A stretch of 64,000 bases of DNA, taken from assembly GCF_035083965.1 (NCBI RefSeq), contig NC_089724.1:12518910-12582909 (forward strand), in the 5' to 3' direction. This DNA is from Branchiostoma lanceolatum (lineage: Eukaryota; Chordata; Leptocardii; Amphioxiformes; Branchiostomatidae). Below are positions 1-12,261 of the stretch, piece after piece. Under the pieces are notes generated by a model. That model was given only the letters and a program-made list of their open reading frames with translations. It was not told the origin of the DNA and searched no databases. How positions within the stretch are numbered: position 1 is the first letter of the stretch; each line of letters opens with the position of its first letter. The position numbers and the translations under genes are program-made.

Positions 1-3000
1 GTGCGTGTGGATCGCTGATGTCGTCCCACACCACCGTGACCGGTAGGAGCTGTGCGCGCGTCCGTCTCTGTCTGACGGCCGACTCCCGGCACCGGCGCCG
101 CCACCTCAGGGCCAGCCGTCTGACCATCACGATGTCCTCAGGCCGGAGAGCCTTGGCGTTGGTCAGCCCGCAGCAAGGACACGGCTTCCCGACCATCACT
201 CGTGCCCACTGTGCAAAGTTTGCACTGAGCCACATTATCTGTAAGAGTTCACACAACGTTATCAACATTGTGCTCCCTCTACAGAGGTGGAGCATTAACG
301 AAAGTAACTCAAGCTTAAGTAACACACAAAAAGGGCACCTCACTATGACAATAAAGTTGACGTTCCGAAATCAATGAATTGAACACCTCTTTCGCACGCA
401 TTCATGATTCATGATGTCCTTAATTTCGTCATGTCTGGGGCTCTTCACTATATTGTGTTTGCAACTGAATGAATACAGAGGGCGATGTTGGTAGCCGGGT
501 ACTCGCAGGGTGGCGCTCAGGGAGCCAGAAGCCTTTTTTCATGATAGCTGGACTATTAACTTAAGCTTACAGAATATGACCACACCTGTCTCCAACAAAT
601 ATACCCATACCCTCTCTGCTGGTGCCCTCAACCACTTGAGGTTTAAGCATAGTCTCCTTTGCAGGCCTTCTAGGCGTTTATTATTTGGAGGAGGCGCTGA
701 TTCGCAATTTTCAGTATATCGGGGTCAGGTTGTTTTGCTGGACAGATTGTTTTTGCCGCCAGCAGAGGCGCCGCCCAGAAGGCTTGCAGAGGAGGCTACA
801 CCCATGCAGCCCACCGTCTGTCCCGTGAGCCCGTTCAGCATGGAGGCCAGCGCCAGCCCGACCATCAAGTGCGGCAGCGCCAGGACCACGTTCAGCTGGT
901 TGGACGGCACAAAATCTCCAAATCCTGAAACGTCAACAATCTTCCTCTAAGTTTCCCATGCCACTCATGCGGAAGTGGCACTTCGGACGAATATTTCCTA
1001 AATCAGCAACGATCATATATAGAACGACTCCTAAAAGGCAGACAAACAATGTAGCATGTGTCTACTCTAGTCTAAATGCTGACTCTAAAGTCTAACTTGG
1101 GGTTTACCTCTTTTTCTGACACAGCGGAAGACGAAGGATCCCACTTTTTCTTTAACGTGTGGGTTCTGTCACAGGTAAAACAAGTATTTGTCTGTCTTTT
1201 CATGTTATTTGCAATTAACCCACAGGCACGAACTTGCAATAGACTCATTATTACCTTTCTCCACTGAACTGCACGTGTACAGGGCACGTGCATATGCACC
1301 TACCTATTGAAGTGACTGTAATGTATGAGTAGTAAATGCTGTCAAGTAAGTCCCAATTTTCAAAGGCGGATAACCCGGCGGCATCCAGGAGAAGGAAAGC
1401 CGCCAGGAGGAAGATGGTGACCCAGGATGGCACGCTAGCAAGAAGGAAAAAGAACACATACCTGTCAATCTATTTTTTCAATCTATCTGTGAGAGATATG
1501 ATGTCAAAAAGGTTTTTAAGAAATATTTCTATTACGCTGAAATTGCAGTCTACGCATGTGACCCAAACAATTAACACACAAAGTTAACCTGAACCACATC
1601 TGAGTGAAAACCATCGCATCGTGTTTGTCTACCACAAGGACGTTTTCTCCGTCAGTAGATGCTAGATCGACACATAACGTTATAGACATCTTGGGAGGTT
1701 CACCTGTCGACTTCCGACTCCTTCTTGGAACGACACCGTGACATTTTCCCGACGAGGTACCGCAGAAGGCTGTCCAGCTTAGCTCCTACGTCACTCACCC
1801 ACGTCATCATCAGCGGGATGCCGAACATGGCGTAGAAGATCAGGAACACCCGTCCCCCGGGGGTCCTGGGCGTGGAGTGGCCGTACCCTGCAACAAGGAG
1901 AAAAGTAGGGATGGATCACAAATGATGTTGGGACTTAGCTAAAACGAAAATGTTTCACACAGTAAGTACAACAAATGTGTATGTATAAGTCTTAGGATTC
2001 AACCCATTTCTTTACTTATTGATTGATCGAAGGGAAGGGCAAATTTAAAAAAAGACCTATCGAAACCCTGCTATTGTCAATTAATTCTGGCAAAACAATG
2101 TGAATCAGCAGCCCCCCCCCCCAAAAAAAAAAAAAACACACACACACCATGTTAAAGGCTGCACGTGGCCAGATCGGTTTAGGATGATGGTCTTTTCGCC
2201 AAAATTCATCATTGATATTTCCGTGGGTGCCAGTCTGATTTTTTTTTCTCCCCCTTTCTTGGGCAAAAATCAGTTAAGGATGTTATCAATCCTTACCAAT
2301 AGTTGTGACGACCACAAACGCTAAGAAGAAGGCCCTGGCTGGTTCTGCGAGGTACCGACTGTTGGTGGTGTTCGTCCCGTACACCATGGCCAGCCTGGCG
2401 TTCAACACGATGTCCTGGTGTCTCAAGAACTCCACAGAAACCGCTTTCTCCCACTCCTCAAAATCGGAACTGTTAGATGCGTTCATACCGAGGGCATCAA
2501 GGAGAACCTGTCGGTGCGCACGGTAACTGACGTCCGCCTGGGAAACAGGACTCAGCCGATTATGAACGGGAAAATGTTTTCGAAAGAAAACTAAAGAACA
2601 AAGCTGGCATGAAAATGAAAAATATTTTGAAACCAATAAAAGAACCAATAACAGTTGCAGTGGAAAAGGAAATATTGCACAAGAGTTTGACGCATACGTA
2701 TCTTAGTACACTTGATGGCGACTAGGCAAAGGTGGTATGAAAGGAAACTAAATATGAAGATGAAAATGAAAATGAAAATGAAGATTATATTTTGCAGGTG
2801 CATGTTGCGTGGTGTTGTATATATGTGGCAGAATGAAAAGAAATCCTACAATTATAATGTCTAAGAGGGAGCCATTTGCAAGGAATGTACACGTAAAAAG
2901 TTATTGATATTCACTTATGTGGATTCAATGTAGTCCATCATAACCCAAATGATAACATTCTTATAGAATGTATGGGTCTCATTCAAGAGTCTATAATTAT

Positions 3001-4242
3001 AGTCCTTTCTCCACTTCCAATTTCATTTTGTAAACGTTCTTATGTAGTGAGGTCCCCATCCCACAATTCCAGATATTGCCACGTTTGATTAATCCTGTTA
3101 AAGGTTCATGAACCGAAAATGTCAAATGATGCAAACAATTCACTTTGCCACTGCAAATGCAAATGCGAATTCTGAATCCGAAAGGCGTGTGTTGACACAG
3201 TTTTTTGATGATAAGCTTGAAAAGCAGCCTCAGTTGCTATAATAATCAGAAGAAAAACAATTTCCAGGGTATACGGACGTCACTGACATGTCTGTAATGC
3301 ATTATATTGATGACTTGTATTGTGCGGAATATCGATACAACAGGTGGCGCTGCAGACAATAGCTACTGGCCAGTTCCCAAGGGAATAGAGGAAGTCTACT
3401 AATGCATGGTGCCCTGACAACTAGGCACCTGTGGTTCATGTGTTATGATACAATGTGTACCTTCATAAAGGAGAATAACAAAGGAGGGCAGGAGGGATGT
3501 ATGATATTGATGGTAGAAAATCATTTGCTCGACAAAATTGACAGAACAGAAACATCTGCACGAAGCAATTGTCTCTAGTCTACCCATCCCACCTGTTTCG
3601 CTGATATAGTCAAAGTGCGATACAACTTACAAATAAAGTTTTGACAGGTTGCAGTTCAAAATGTAAGAACCACAGGGAAATATTATTGTGGCATGTAAGA
3701 CATGACAAAGATAATTTCACACTGTGGTCTGCCAATATCAGCGCCATGATTCTCATCAATTATTGAATTTTCAATATGACAAAGATAGAGAATATTGAAT
3801 GCTGTTTTTGTTAGTACATGTACTAAAGAAGGGGACTGGAAACAGAGCAAACATATCAATGACTAATAATGTTTATGAACAAATAAAGCAATAAGTTGTT
3901 CAAAGACGAAAGTCAACTTACCGGAGGAACTTCCAAGGCTGCAAACATCATGGCACCAAATCCTAGATATCCTATGTTAATGAGCGTCCACTTCACATGT
4001 GACCAGACGACTCGGACGTTTCTCTTCGTCCAACTTATGTTCTTTCTCGTCCTCATCACCCGAGTCCTCCTTTCGTCTGGCTGAATGACAGACTCACTGT
4101 CCTTTTTCCGATCTACAGCCGGTAGAGTGGGGTCATGGCCGCCATCATTGTTCGACGGTGTGCTCCGTTTGTCACGAATAGCGGGACGATTAAGTTGTCC
4201 TCCTCGCGAGCGGTCAACCTGTTGTACTTCTAGAGTCGTCAT
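1..4242 (-). CDS. Two-pore-domain potassium channel K2P-A, 3' end beyond window
   Basis: Background K+ channel subunit of the plasma membrane; K2P family members dimerise to form one pore. Exons (minus): 4242-3922, 2537-2297, 1887-1704, 1434-1304, 924-815 and 238 to before position 1; all junction phases agree (0,1,2,1,0). ATG at 4242. A cytoplasmic basic N-terminus leads to TM1 (exon 1), then an extracellular cap with N-glycosylation sequons (NAS, NSS, NTT). Pore 1 filter TTIGYGH is split by the exon 2/3 junction, pore 2 filter TSIGFGDFVP by the exon 4/5 junction. TM4 lies in exon 5, followed by a cysteine- and arginine-rich cytoplasmic tail (exon 6) still open at position 1. If the donor at 814 is not used, exon 5 reads to a stop at 725 (358 aa total). 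TM4 and the post-TM4 segment resemble K2P-B at 12-15 kb. The K2P family is certain; the vertebrate KCNK subtype is not. Confidence 0.9.
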
Positions 4243-6787
4243 GTCTCATCTGGCACACTTGTTCCATTCGTTGTAAGATTACATACCGCGACGTCACCGG
4301 CAGATTAAAGATACAGTCTACCCACTAGCTAACATTCGTCCCAACATCCAGCAGAAACGTTGGGACTTACTGCACCGCGTGGCCTGGTCCGACCGGCAGA
4401 CAGGGTGAAATAGTCGGCCGGATGTCAAGGAGTCGTTTCATTCCTGTCTGATGAAGTGTGACCAATTGTTGACAATGACAACATCAACTCATAATCCATG
4501 CACTACCCAGCCGAACAATGGAAAACACAAACTCATTTTTGGAGTCAACGGGCTGCCACGGTTGACTGCATTGCCATTGCGCAATGTATCACTCGCGGTG
4601 AGTGCGGGTTTTCATTAATTGCGAGAAAATTATAACCGTTACAGCATCACGCGTACGATACAAAATTTCATGAAAGCCTCCTTCAAATCCTTGATGAAAC
4701 AAAACACGCAGAGGCACTATGTGCTGGTAAATGCATAATGACTTCCACCCTGTCTTTTTCAAATACGAACGTTGGGGTTTTAGGATATTCTTACTTTACC
4801 CAGGCTGATCACATTTTTGCCACGCAACCATTGTATTGGCTTTTTGTCGTTTTCGTCCGACCTGCAGCTCGCCAGGGGGCGCTTCACGCAAGGCCTCACG
4901 CAAGGCCTTGCACCATGCTGCCATGCTATAGATAGTTGGTAAATGGCTATATTACATCTTTGATACAAAATTACACAAAGGAACTGATTTGTTACGAAAA
5001 TGAACCAAATGTGACCAACTAAATGGTACCGTGCGCTGAGATTTGAACTTTGAATATCTTTAAAATTCCAGGGCGTGAGCGATGTCTCATTAGCTCAAGT
5101 TGGTAGTATGGCGATCAATTCGTAATTTAGCGAACAGGAGGTCCCCTTTTCTCCCCTTTTCTTTCCTTCTTTTTATATAAGGAGGAGATCTATTATTTTT
5201 GCTGGTGTGTTCTTGATCTTTTTTTCTTTTTCTTTTGCATGATTTATTCAGGAACTTGTATTTCCCTTACGATAAATGCTACAGATGTCATATTTGATTT
5301 GTAGGTACCTTTAGAAAAGGTGAATACACCTGCATATAAATCATGCTAATGCATGATATATGCAAAAACGTGTAATTCTATCATGGTAAATGCTACGGAT
5401 CTCATTTTTAAGTGTAGGTACCTTTAAGAAAGGTGAGTACGCCTGGCTATAAATTATGCTAATGAGGACCTAATTTACATAATTCATCAGAAACTTGTGT
5501 TAACTTACGGTAAATACAACGGATGTAATGTTTGATGTATAGGTACTGTATACGTAGGGGGTAAGGAAGTCTATACAAGTCATTACACGTGCAACCACCA
5601 TTTACGATGATCCTCACTTTTATCAAATGGTTGCGTGGCCAGCCTATTTTAAAAGCTTTCTTGTTAGCAATTTGTCGCATTATATCGAATTGAATGGTTA
5701 GATGGGGGTGGAGGGTGGCTGAAGAATGCACTACCAGTATCTCGTAAGGAATTCGAAGAAAGAAGAGACAAGAAGACGAATTGAAAAAAGAAAGATAACT
5801 TGTAATCACTGGCATTTTCTTCATGGTTTGTCTCTTCTGTGTGTGTGTGGGGGGGTAGTCAGCTGAGTAACGGAAGATTATACTAGCGGTGGACAATTTA
5901 TTTTTGGTCAAAACAAGACGACTCGAGGAACATGGCGACACCGTGTCTCCTTCCCATGCAGTTTGCGGCTGGTGAGATAACTGATGAACATAGATTATAC
6001 AATGGCTTGTTCTCTACCATCTCCTAGTTTTACTGTAATTCACAGACATGCGACATAAAAGGGTCAGCGTTCTAAGAGAACACTGACAATTCATGTGAGG
6101 TCATCTGGGTTTTATTACCATTATGGGTTATTTTCTATCACTGACGCATACTTTGTTGTCAAAATGGGCGTTAGTTTCATGACATGCACATGTCAAGAAC
6201 GACGATTGCTTCACATCATTACACGTGAAATAATCTATTCTCACAACAACGAAGGAGGTCAGAATATTTTGACCTCGCAGAAAAGATAGGCATTGCTCGA
6301 TTAGGCGTATGGAAGGTTGAATATTAAATACAGTTCCGTTCAAAACATATATTTTCTATGTATTAGGAAAGATCTACGTACATACAATCATCAAAAACTA
6401 CAAGTTACCGCTTCAAGGGCCAACCAGAAAGTTTTAAAATGGCGCAATGCTGACGTTTCAGAAAACATTCTCGTGCATCTACGTGCATATGCGTGCATCG
6501 TCACAATGTCGTTATGATCGCGGTGAAGCCTGTAATTACGTTAATGGTATTCACCCGTAGTGACACTAGGGTAAACAGAGGTAGACATGGACATTTGGTT
6601 CTGACAATGTCATCTCTGTTTAGTCCCCAGGACACAAACAGAACGAATTACATGTGTGTAAGTGCTCTTAAGTTCTCACAAACGATTGCGAAAGGCGGTA
6701 AATTTTGACCTTAAGGATCTATCCCGTTGTTTGATATACATGTACTGCTAGAGTCACAAATGCTCACTTCGCTACAACGTATACGTA
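4243..6787. other. Intergenic, 5' flank of K2P-A
   Basis: No coding exon recognised. It must hold the K2P-A promoter, but I see no convincing core motif. A stretch near 5092-5110 resembles a tRNA A box without a matching B box. It also holds the A/T-rich tandem array listed separately. Confidence 0.5.
5253..5560. repeat. Three degenerate ~120-bp tandem units
   Basis: Units share the order 'acttgt', then 'ggtaaatgctac', then 'taggtacctttag', then 'aaattatgctaatga'. Similar 'aatttgcataattaatgagg' phrases recur near 33.3, 37.4, 38.8 and 48.7 kb, so this is a local array of a dispersed A/T-rich repeat. Confidence 0.6.
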
Positions 6788-6976
6788 GCCTCCTGTGCAG
6801 GCTTCCTATAACGGCGGCATATATATATTGGGGGGGGGGGTCTCTAATGCCGGCAAGGGAGTTGTGTAGCCGAGGGAGTTGTGTAGCCGAGGGGCGCGTC
6901 GTTATGTAGATGGCATTAGAGACCCCCCCCCCCCCCAATATATATGCCGCCGTTATAGGAAGCCTGCACAGGAGGC
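6788..6976. mobile_element. Foldback MITE, 189 bp, TA-flanked
   Basis: Arms 6788-6851 and 6912-6976 are inverted copies beginning GCCTCCTGTGCAGGC. Each contains a run of G (left) or C (right) and an 'atatatat' stretch. TA dinucleotides at 6786-6787 and 6977-6978 fit a TA target duplication. The short centre holds two copies of 'gggagttgtgtagccga'. No ORF of its own; presumably mobilised in trans. Confidence 0.75.
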
Positions 6977-7017
6977 TAGCTACAACGCAGCTAACACACA
7001 TCATCAGATGCTCAGTG

Positions 7018-7240
7018 AGCCTTACGGCGCGGTCACATTCGTAGTAGGCCGTTGTACGATTTTTGTGCCGAGTAATTTTCGAGCAGGCTGTGTCAGAACC
7101 AACTACCGACAAGGATCTGAGACAACCTTTCCAGTCACAAGGCAGCTGAATTTTGAAGAACACATGCATGCATGGCTATCCTAAGAATGGCCTCAGTTTG
7201 CGACAGCGCGACAACCTCACGACGGATGTGACAGGGCCTT
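7018..7240. repeat. Dispersed repeat, related to 54402-54605
   Basis: Begins 'ggcgcggtcacattcgt' and ends near 'gatgtgacagggccttta'. The same ordered landmarks occur at 54.4-54.6 kb. Inverted 'gtcaca/tgtgac' near the ends suggests a non-autonomous DNA transposon. Confidence 0.55.
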
Positions 7241-7385
7241 TAGCAACAAGGACGCCAAACCTCCAGAGGGCGCACCTGTTGCTTGATGCTTCTTCATTTC
7301 CTAAAGAAATTATTATATCGTCTTGATAGAGCATGAAGGATCGTAGACATTTCACGATGATGTGAATGTCCAGACCGTCGGTCGG

Positions 7386-9898
7386 CTAGGGTATTAGTAT
7401 TGGGACATGCCTCTGCAAGCGGCCGTGTCGTGGTGGCCCCAGTTCCAACTTGTTTGCACGAGGCAGGCTTTGTTCGGGATTTGGTCGTCTTTCCTTTGCC
7501 TCACCTCCCATAGTTCCATAGACTCCAGTGGACGGGTTTGCATTAGACGACACACTACTGGTCAGAGGTGTAACACTCGGTAGCTTGACGCCAGGATGTT
7601 GGGAGGATGTTACCATTAAGCCGTGATTGCTGTCCTTGTGCCCCAGCGTTTCTTTCATATTCACTTGATGGGGCACGTGCTGCTGACAAATAAATATTTT
7701 AGAAAAATGTAATTATAAACAATGTACAACTATATATATCGTATAAGATGGTGATGACGATGGCAGCATTGAAGATAACAAATAAAACTAATTTAAATAT
7801 AACGATATTAAAAGTAGCGATGGTGGGCTATGTTAGGATAGAATGCATGTTGTCAAGGTGCCCACTCTCTTCACATAGAAACTGTAACGTTGGGTAACAT
7901 AAATTCGCGGGGTACTTAAATTCGGGATTTTTCGAAAACGGGGTATTTAGGGATATGTGCTGGATGCAACATCAGTAATACCGCTAGAAATGCAAACTTG
8001 ACAGACTAACGTATTCAGAACACTGTCTGAAAAGCTTCGATAACCATGCATTAGAAGTTGGCTACGTCAAAAACTCTCCGTCCCTCATTGTCACAGTCTG
8101 AGGGCTTCGTGGGAGAATTATACTGCATAGTTGTTCGCTGGTTTATAAGACAAATGTCACATCCGCTTCCTGCTCAACACAATTATTTACAATACAACTT
8201 ATTAGAATATCTTTTGCTAACCTACAACTGGACTCTAAGTGTGATTAATCATCAGAACGCCTCTCTGTTGCTACAACCAATGGCTACGGCACTACGGTGA
8301 ATTTTCCCGCCACCATATTCGTTACCCAGAATCCTGCTATTCGGCAGACGACAAATGTTTGCGAGGAACACTTTTTTGTCTAAATGTTGTGTGTGATAGT
8401 GGACTGATGGCGATATTTTCCTCAAAGTTTGCTCTTAGCACAAGCGGAAACACATGGACATAGTATTTTACCATTTCTACGGCATCCAGCTAACGCCCCG
8501 ATGAATAATGTACAAATTTCCATGACGGTGGGGGTTGACTTTGAGTGACGTTCTACCGACTCAACACACGGGTTGTTCCCGGAGGCCTGATGTGTGCGGT
8601 ACGGCCGTTTTTTCGTGTATTTTTTTTACTTGGACACGTCTATATCCATAGCACTCTCCTCAAGCCAAGGATGGAACGAATAGCTGCTGTATAAAATCTA
8701 ATTAGCGGTAAGATATTCAAGACGAATCTTCTCTCCCGAATTAATGTTCACCCCTGTCCGACAACACCGTCATTGTGCGTGCGGCGGACTGTAGTTTCAA
8801 GTTGAAATATTATGGTGTCAGCACGACTAGAGCCAAAATCTACCATATATATGATTAGTACAAAGATAGTACATGATACTGACAGAATAATAGAAAAAAA
8901 GGATGGTTTATTGTTCTGCTAGACTGATTTCAGTCAACCATTATCGGAAAAATCCCGAATTTATGTTACTCAACGTTACAATAATTAATGTAATCAACTC
9001 GTCATCATGACATACTCACCATGACTCGAGACCCCTGTCCCTGGGTGTTCGGATACGCCAGGACAATCAGTAATGACACGACTAGACAGACGGCCAAAAC
9101 GATCCAGATCTTGGTCGCCTGTTTCTTGCAGAATTTACGGGCTGTGAACAAAGATCAGCCCGTAGTTTATGTCTGTTTCATTTTTTCCTTCTACTGCCAG
9201 GTAGGCTCAAGTTGGGAAGACACCATGATATCTTCGTCTAAGTGGTTAATATAAGAAAACAGTATGGATTTATATTGTTGTTGAGTTGCATAGATTGCCT
9301 TTTTTTCTCCACCTTGTTTGGCGATTATGCTTTCGATACTCCTTGTTTTTAGTCTACATGGATTGAGTAGTCGTTCTTGATATAACGCTGATAACCTACC
9401 TCTGGATAAAGCCGAGCGACTTCTCGGGGCGAGGACGACTGGTGGTATGGTGCCGAAGGGAACTCCGTGCGTGGTTAGGATCGGGACAGAGAAGGGGAAC
9501 TGCTGTCCAAAGTGTGCACCCGGAAGAGTCCAGAAGTGTGAACTGTCCGTGTCGCCTTGCTCAGGTATTGGCAGGGAACACACCACAGGGCTGTTGACAT
9601 GTTGCCACCGAGGTAGCGAAGGCAAGGTGGTTCCTCGGACGAATGCCTCGCCACAAGCCGAAAACACCCCTGCTACAGTCCCCGTAGCTCTGCCATGGAG
9701 GTGGCTGCTAATGGGGCCCGGTATTGTACCTGTCGTTCGAGCGGGACTTCTGCCACACTGATCAAGCAAGTCAGAATCATTGATTGTATGGTAGGTATGA
9801 ATACTTGCCGATTGCGAAAACGATGTTCGTTGGCCACCCCAGTCAGTCCCAGGCGGCCCTCCTGCAGAAACATCGACTCTCGGTGTGCAGGACTCCAT
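7386..9898 (-). CDS. Unrecognised single-pass membrane protein, 305 aa
   Basis: Exons (minus): 9898-9400, 9141-9020, 7682-7386; phases 1 then 0 agree, and the stop is at 7386-7388. ATG chosen at 9898. Residues 1-166 are Ser/Thr/Pro/Gly-rich without recognisable domains or a signal peptide. Residues 167-175 are basic (RKFCKKQ..K) and precede about 20 hydrophobic residues (IWIVLAVCLVVSLLIVLAY), as in a signal-anchor segment. The last ~99 residues are polar and end in a proline/arginine-rich tail. I recognise no family. Support is splice-site quality, phase consistency and a TM segment filling its own exon; conservation was not checked. The second intron carries a 1.09-kb transposon. The gene lies between two K2P genes on the same strand. 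Confidence 0.55.
7887..8976. mobile_element. Non-autonomous DNA transposon, 1090 bp (copy A)
   Basis: Termini are inverted: ACGTTGGGTAACATAAATTC at the left and the reverse complement, with one mismatch, at the right. TA flanks both sides (7885-7886, 8977-8978). It lies in an intron of the membrane-protein gene. The body matches the copy at 29176-30254 along its length. Its longest reading frame (8058-8300) is not conserved in length in the other copy, so I see no transposase. A TA target is typical of Tc1/mariner-type elements. Confidence 0.85.
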
Positions 9899-10452
9899 AT
9901 TCTCAAGTACTCGTACATTTAGCGTGCCCTGCTTTATAATATTTCCAATCTTAGCGAGAGGAAAGACATCGCTTCAATGCAACGACATACCAATACCTTA
10001 TCATCAGTGGTAGCAGCAGCGGTATAGCGCAAAGGAGTGGACCTGTTTATGCAAAATATCGCTCGCCTACAGTAATTCGTCTCAGGCGTTTCGCCGCATT
10101 GACGTCATATCTGCACCACCTAACGTAAGGTGACCAGTTAACGTCCAATTTATTCAAAACGTATTTATCTTAAAACCGCGCGGACAGAGCCAAATTTCAA
10201 ACCCATGGGCAGAAATATCAGCTCTTCTAAAAAGAAAATGCATGGTCTGTAAGTTTTTCTCCGCCTGTTTAACGCCCTGCGAGCATGTATTTATACTGAG
10301 GTATATGATGAAGAATTGTGCTAAGGTAACCCATTATCGTCCACTTCTGAATATTTTCCCTTCTAGCACTATGCTTGAAAAACATAGACCAGAAAAAAAT
10401 GCACAGTAACTGTCCAAAGTAGTCTGCAGACAAATGATAGTAAAATCTAGCC

Positions 10453-10610
10453 TCTACCAGGTTCCGCGGGATGGCTGGAAAAATAGTAGAAATTGGCCGT
10501 AATAGAGTGAATAGTGTGCCAAGGGAGTTAGCTACGGAGAGAGGACAGTCTGCCATCGATGGCAGACTGTCCTCTCTCCGTTTTCCAGCCATCCCGCGGA
10601 GCCTGGTAGA
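10453..10610. repeat. Nested palindrome
   Basis: Outer arms (TCTACCAGG..CCGCGGGATGG and its inverse) are about 30 bp. They enclose a loop-free palindrome at 10534-10581: 24 bp beginning ACGGAGAGAGGACAG followed directly by its reverse complement, centred on ATCGAT. It looks like a foldback mobile element or a cruciform-prone rearrangement. Confidence 0.75.
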
Positions 10611-11977
10611 AGCTAAGTAAAATCACTATGTCTGTCCGGCCACTTGCTTAACGCGATGGAAAAAAACAATGTTTATCTGTAAATTTCCCCCACATGCGCG
10701 GCACGTGGCGTTCACGTGGTAAACGCATGGCCATTATGTTTTGCTGTGCAAAAATTAAAGAGATGGCTACGGATCATACTTATGATGTTCTTTATTGCTC
10801 ATGAGAACAGGCTTTGGCATAATACACCGCGACATGTGGACATGAGCCAAACCGGACGTAATTAGGTTCTGCACGTAAATGGGTCATGTTACGTTACTTG
10901 TTGAGAAAGCTTTCATCACCAGTGCCGCCAACAGACGTTCTGAGAGGAGTTGGAATTCGTATCAAATCCCGGCATTCTCATAACAGATTGGGAAAATTCT
11001 AACAGAACCGTAGAATACTTCTCTTTGATCATTCATCCCGGGTGGTGAAAATACGAAATCGGGATTTGACATTTCAGGGTACCTTGGTCTCTACAAATTG
11101 ATTTCGGTGTTAATTATCATGCCCTTCTTATTCATGCAGTCATATGTCTTTATGTTAGAAATATCCGCTTTAATAGCTCTGACCATCTCATAAAATGGCA
11201 TGTGTCATGAAGACCGTAGATATTTCATAATAGATATGACAACGAATCAATGAATTCTGCTGCTGTTTGCGTTCTATTTTAATCAAGGCACTGGGCTAAT
11301 AACAGAGTAAGACAAGCAAACGATCAAGACAAAGGCGATACATTCCCCAGTCATACCCTCCTGTACATGTATACTTTTCAATTTGAAGTAGGGTTTCCAT
11401 TTCATGTCCAAGTAAAATATTCATCTATTCAGCAGGTTGCTGGTAGGTTAGAAAAATGTAATCAGGTATTCATTGTCTAGTCGCATGATTGCACTTTCAA
11501 TATCTATGATAAACAACGTAACCACGGGTAGAGTTTTAGAACAGAGTAAACACATTCTTCGTGTTCACAAGGAATCTTAAGTTAAAACAGTCATCTATAC
11601 AAACTTAATACATTTGATCAGACGTAGTCGCAAATCATATTACTGAAAACAAAATCACTGCAACGTCCAAAAGCCAATAAAACATTGCAGCAGTTCAAAA
11701 TCATTATAGATATGATACAAATCCACATCAATACAACGTCAATGATATAATCAGCTATTATCTGTCCAAGGCCAAAAGCAAGTCCCAGCAATGTTAGGAT
11801 ACAGGACCATCATTTGCAGTTTAAAATTGCAAGTATGTGTCTACAATTCAGTTACAGGCGTATTGTTAATGGCAGATGGTGTCTTGAGAATAACAACAGC
11901 TGCAGATTTATTTGACAAAATAACTTGGTACCATCTTAAGTAAAAAAGAAACTGCTATACTATGAGCTATGTTTAAG

Positions 11978-12210
11978 GCCCCCATTCCACTAGACGGCGA
12001 TCGCCCTGCGCTCTCGCTGCGACCTAACTTGAATTTGTGTAACCCTTGACTTTATCATTGGAATATCATGCAAAGGTATGACTGAAAAGACAAGAAATAC
12101 ATTAAGCGTAAAAAGATTCGGTTTCTATCTATAAAATTCTTCGAGCGCTCTGTTAAATTTTGGGTCGCAGAGAGCGCGCGGTGAGAGCACCGTCCTAGTG
12201 AAATGGAGGC
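11978..12210. mobile_element. MITE-like element, 233 bp
   Basis: Ends are inverted repeats: left GCCCCCATTCCACTAGACGG, right its imperfect inverse. A second inverted pair, with CGCTCTC..GCGACC facing GGTCGCAGAGAGCG, lies just inside. No ORF. It lies just downstream of the K2P-B stop codon, possibly within its 3' UTR. Confidence 0.65.
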
Positions 12211-12261
12211 ACTGTATAACACAATGTTTGCGCTTATTGCTGAGGCCGGTATCTCATCGCT

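Larger units (their letters stand above)
9899..12261. other. Intergenic between the membrane-protein gene and K2P-B
   Basis: Apart from the palindromic element at 10453-10610 and the MITE at 11978-12210, I see no coding exon. It should contain the K2P-B 3' UTR (a minus-strand AATAAA lies near 11910) and the promoter of the membrane-protein gene. Confidence 0.5.

Noticed and set aside
5085-5130. tRNA-like A box 'tagctcaagttggtag'
   Set aside because: No B box, anticodon arm or acceptor stem follows; at best a SINE remnant.
5459-5941. 160-codon minus-strand frame
   Set aside because: Runs through A/T-rich repeat units and low-complexity sequence; no recognisable protein features.
8058-8300. 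Possible transposase fragment in the 1.09-kb element
   Set aside because: The frame in the sister element (29347-29643) differs in length and end, with no catalytic motif; treated as non-autonomous.
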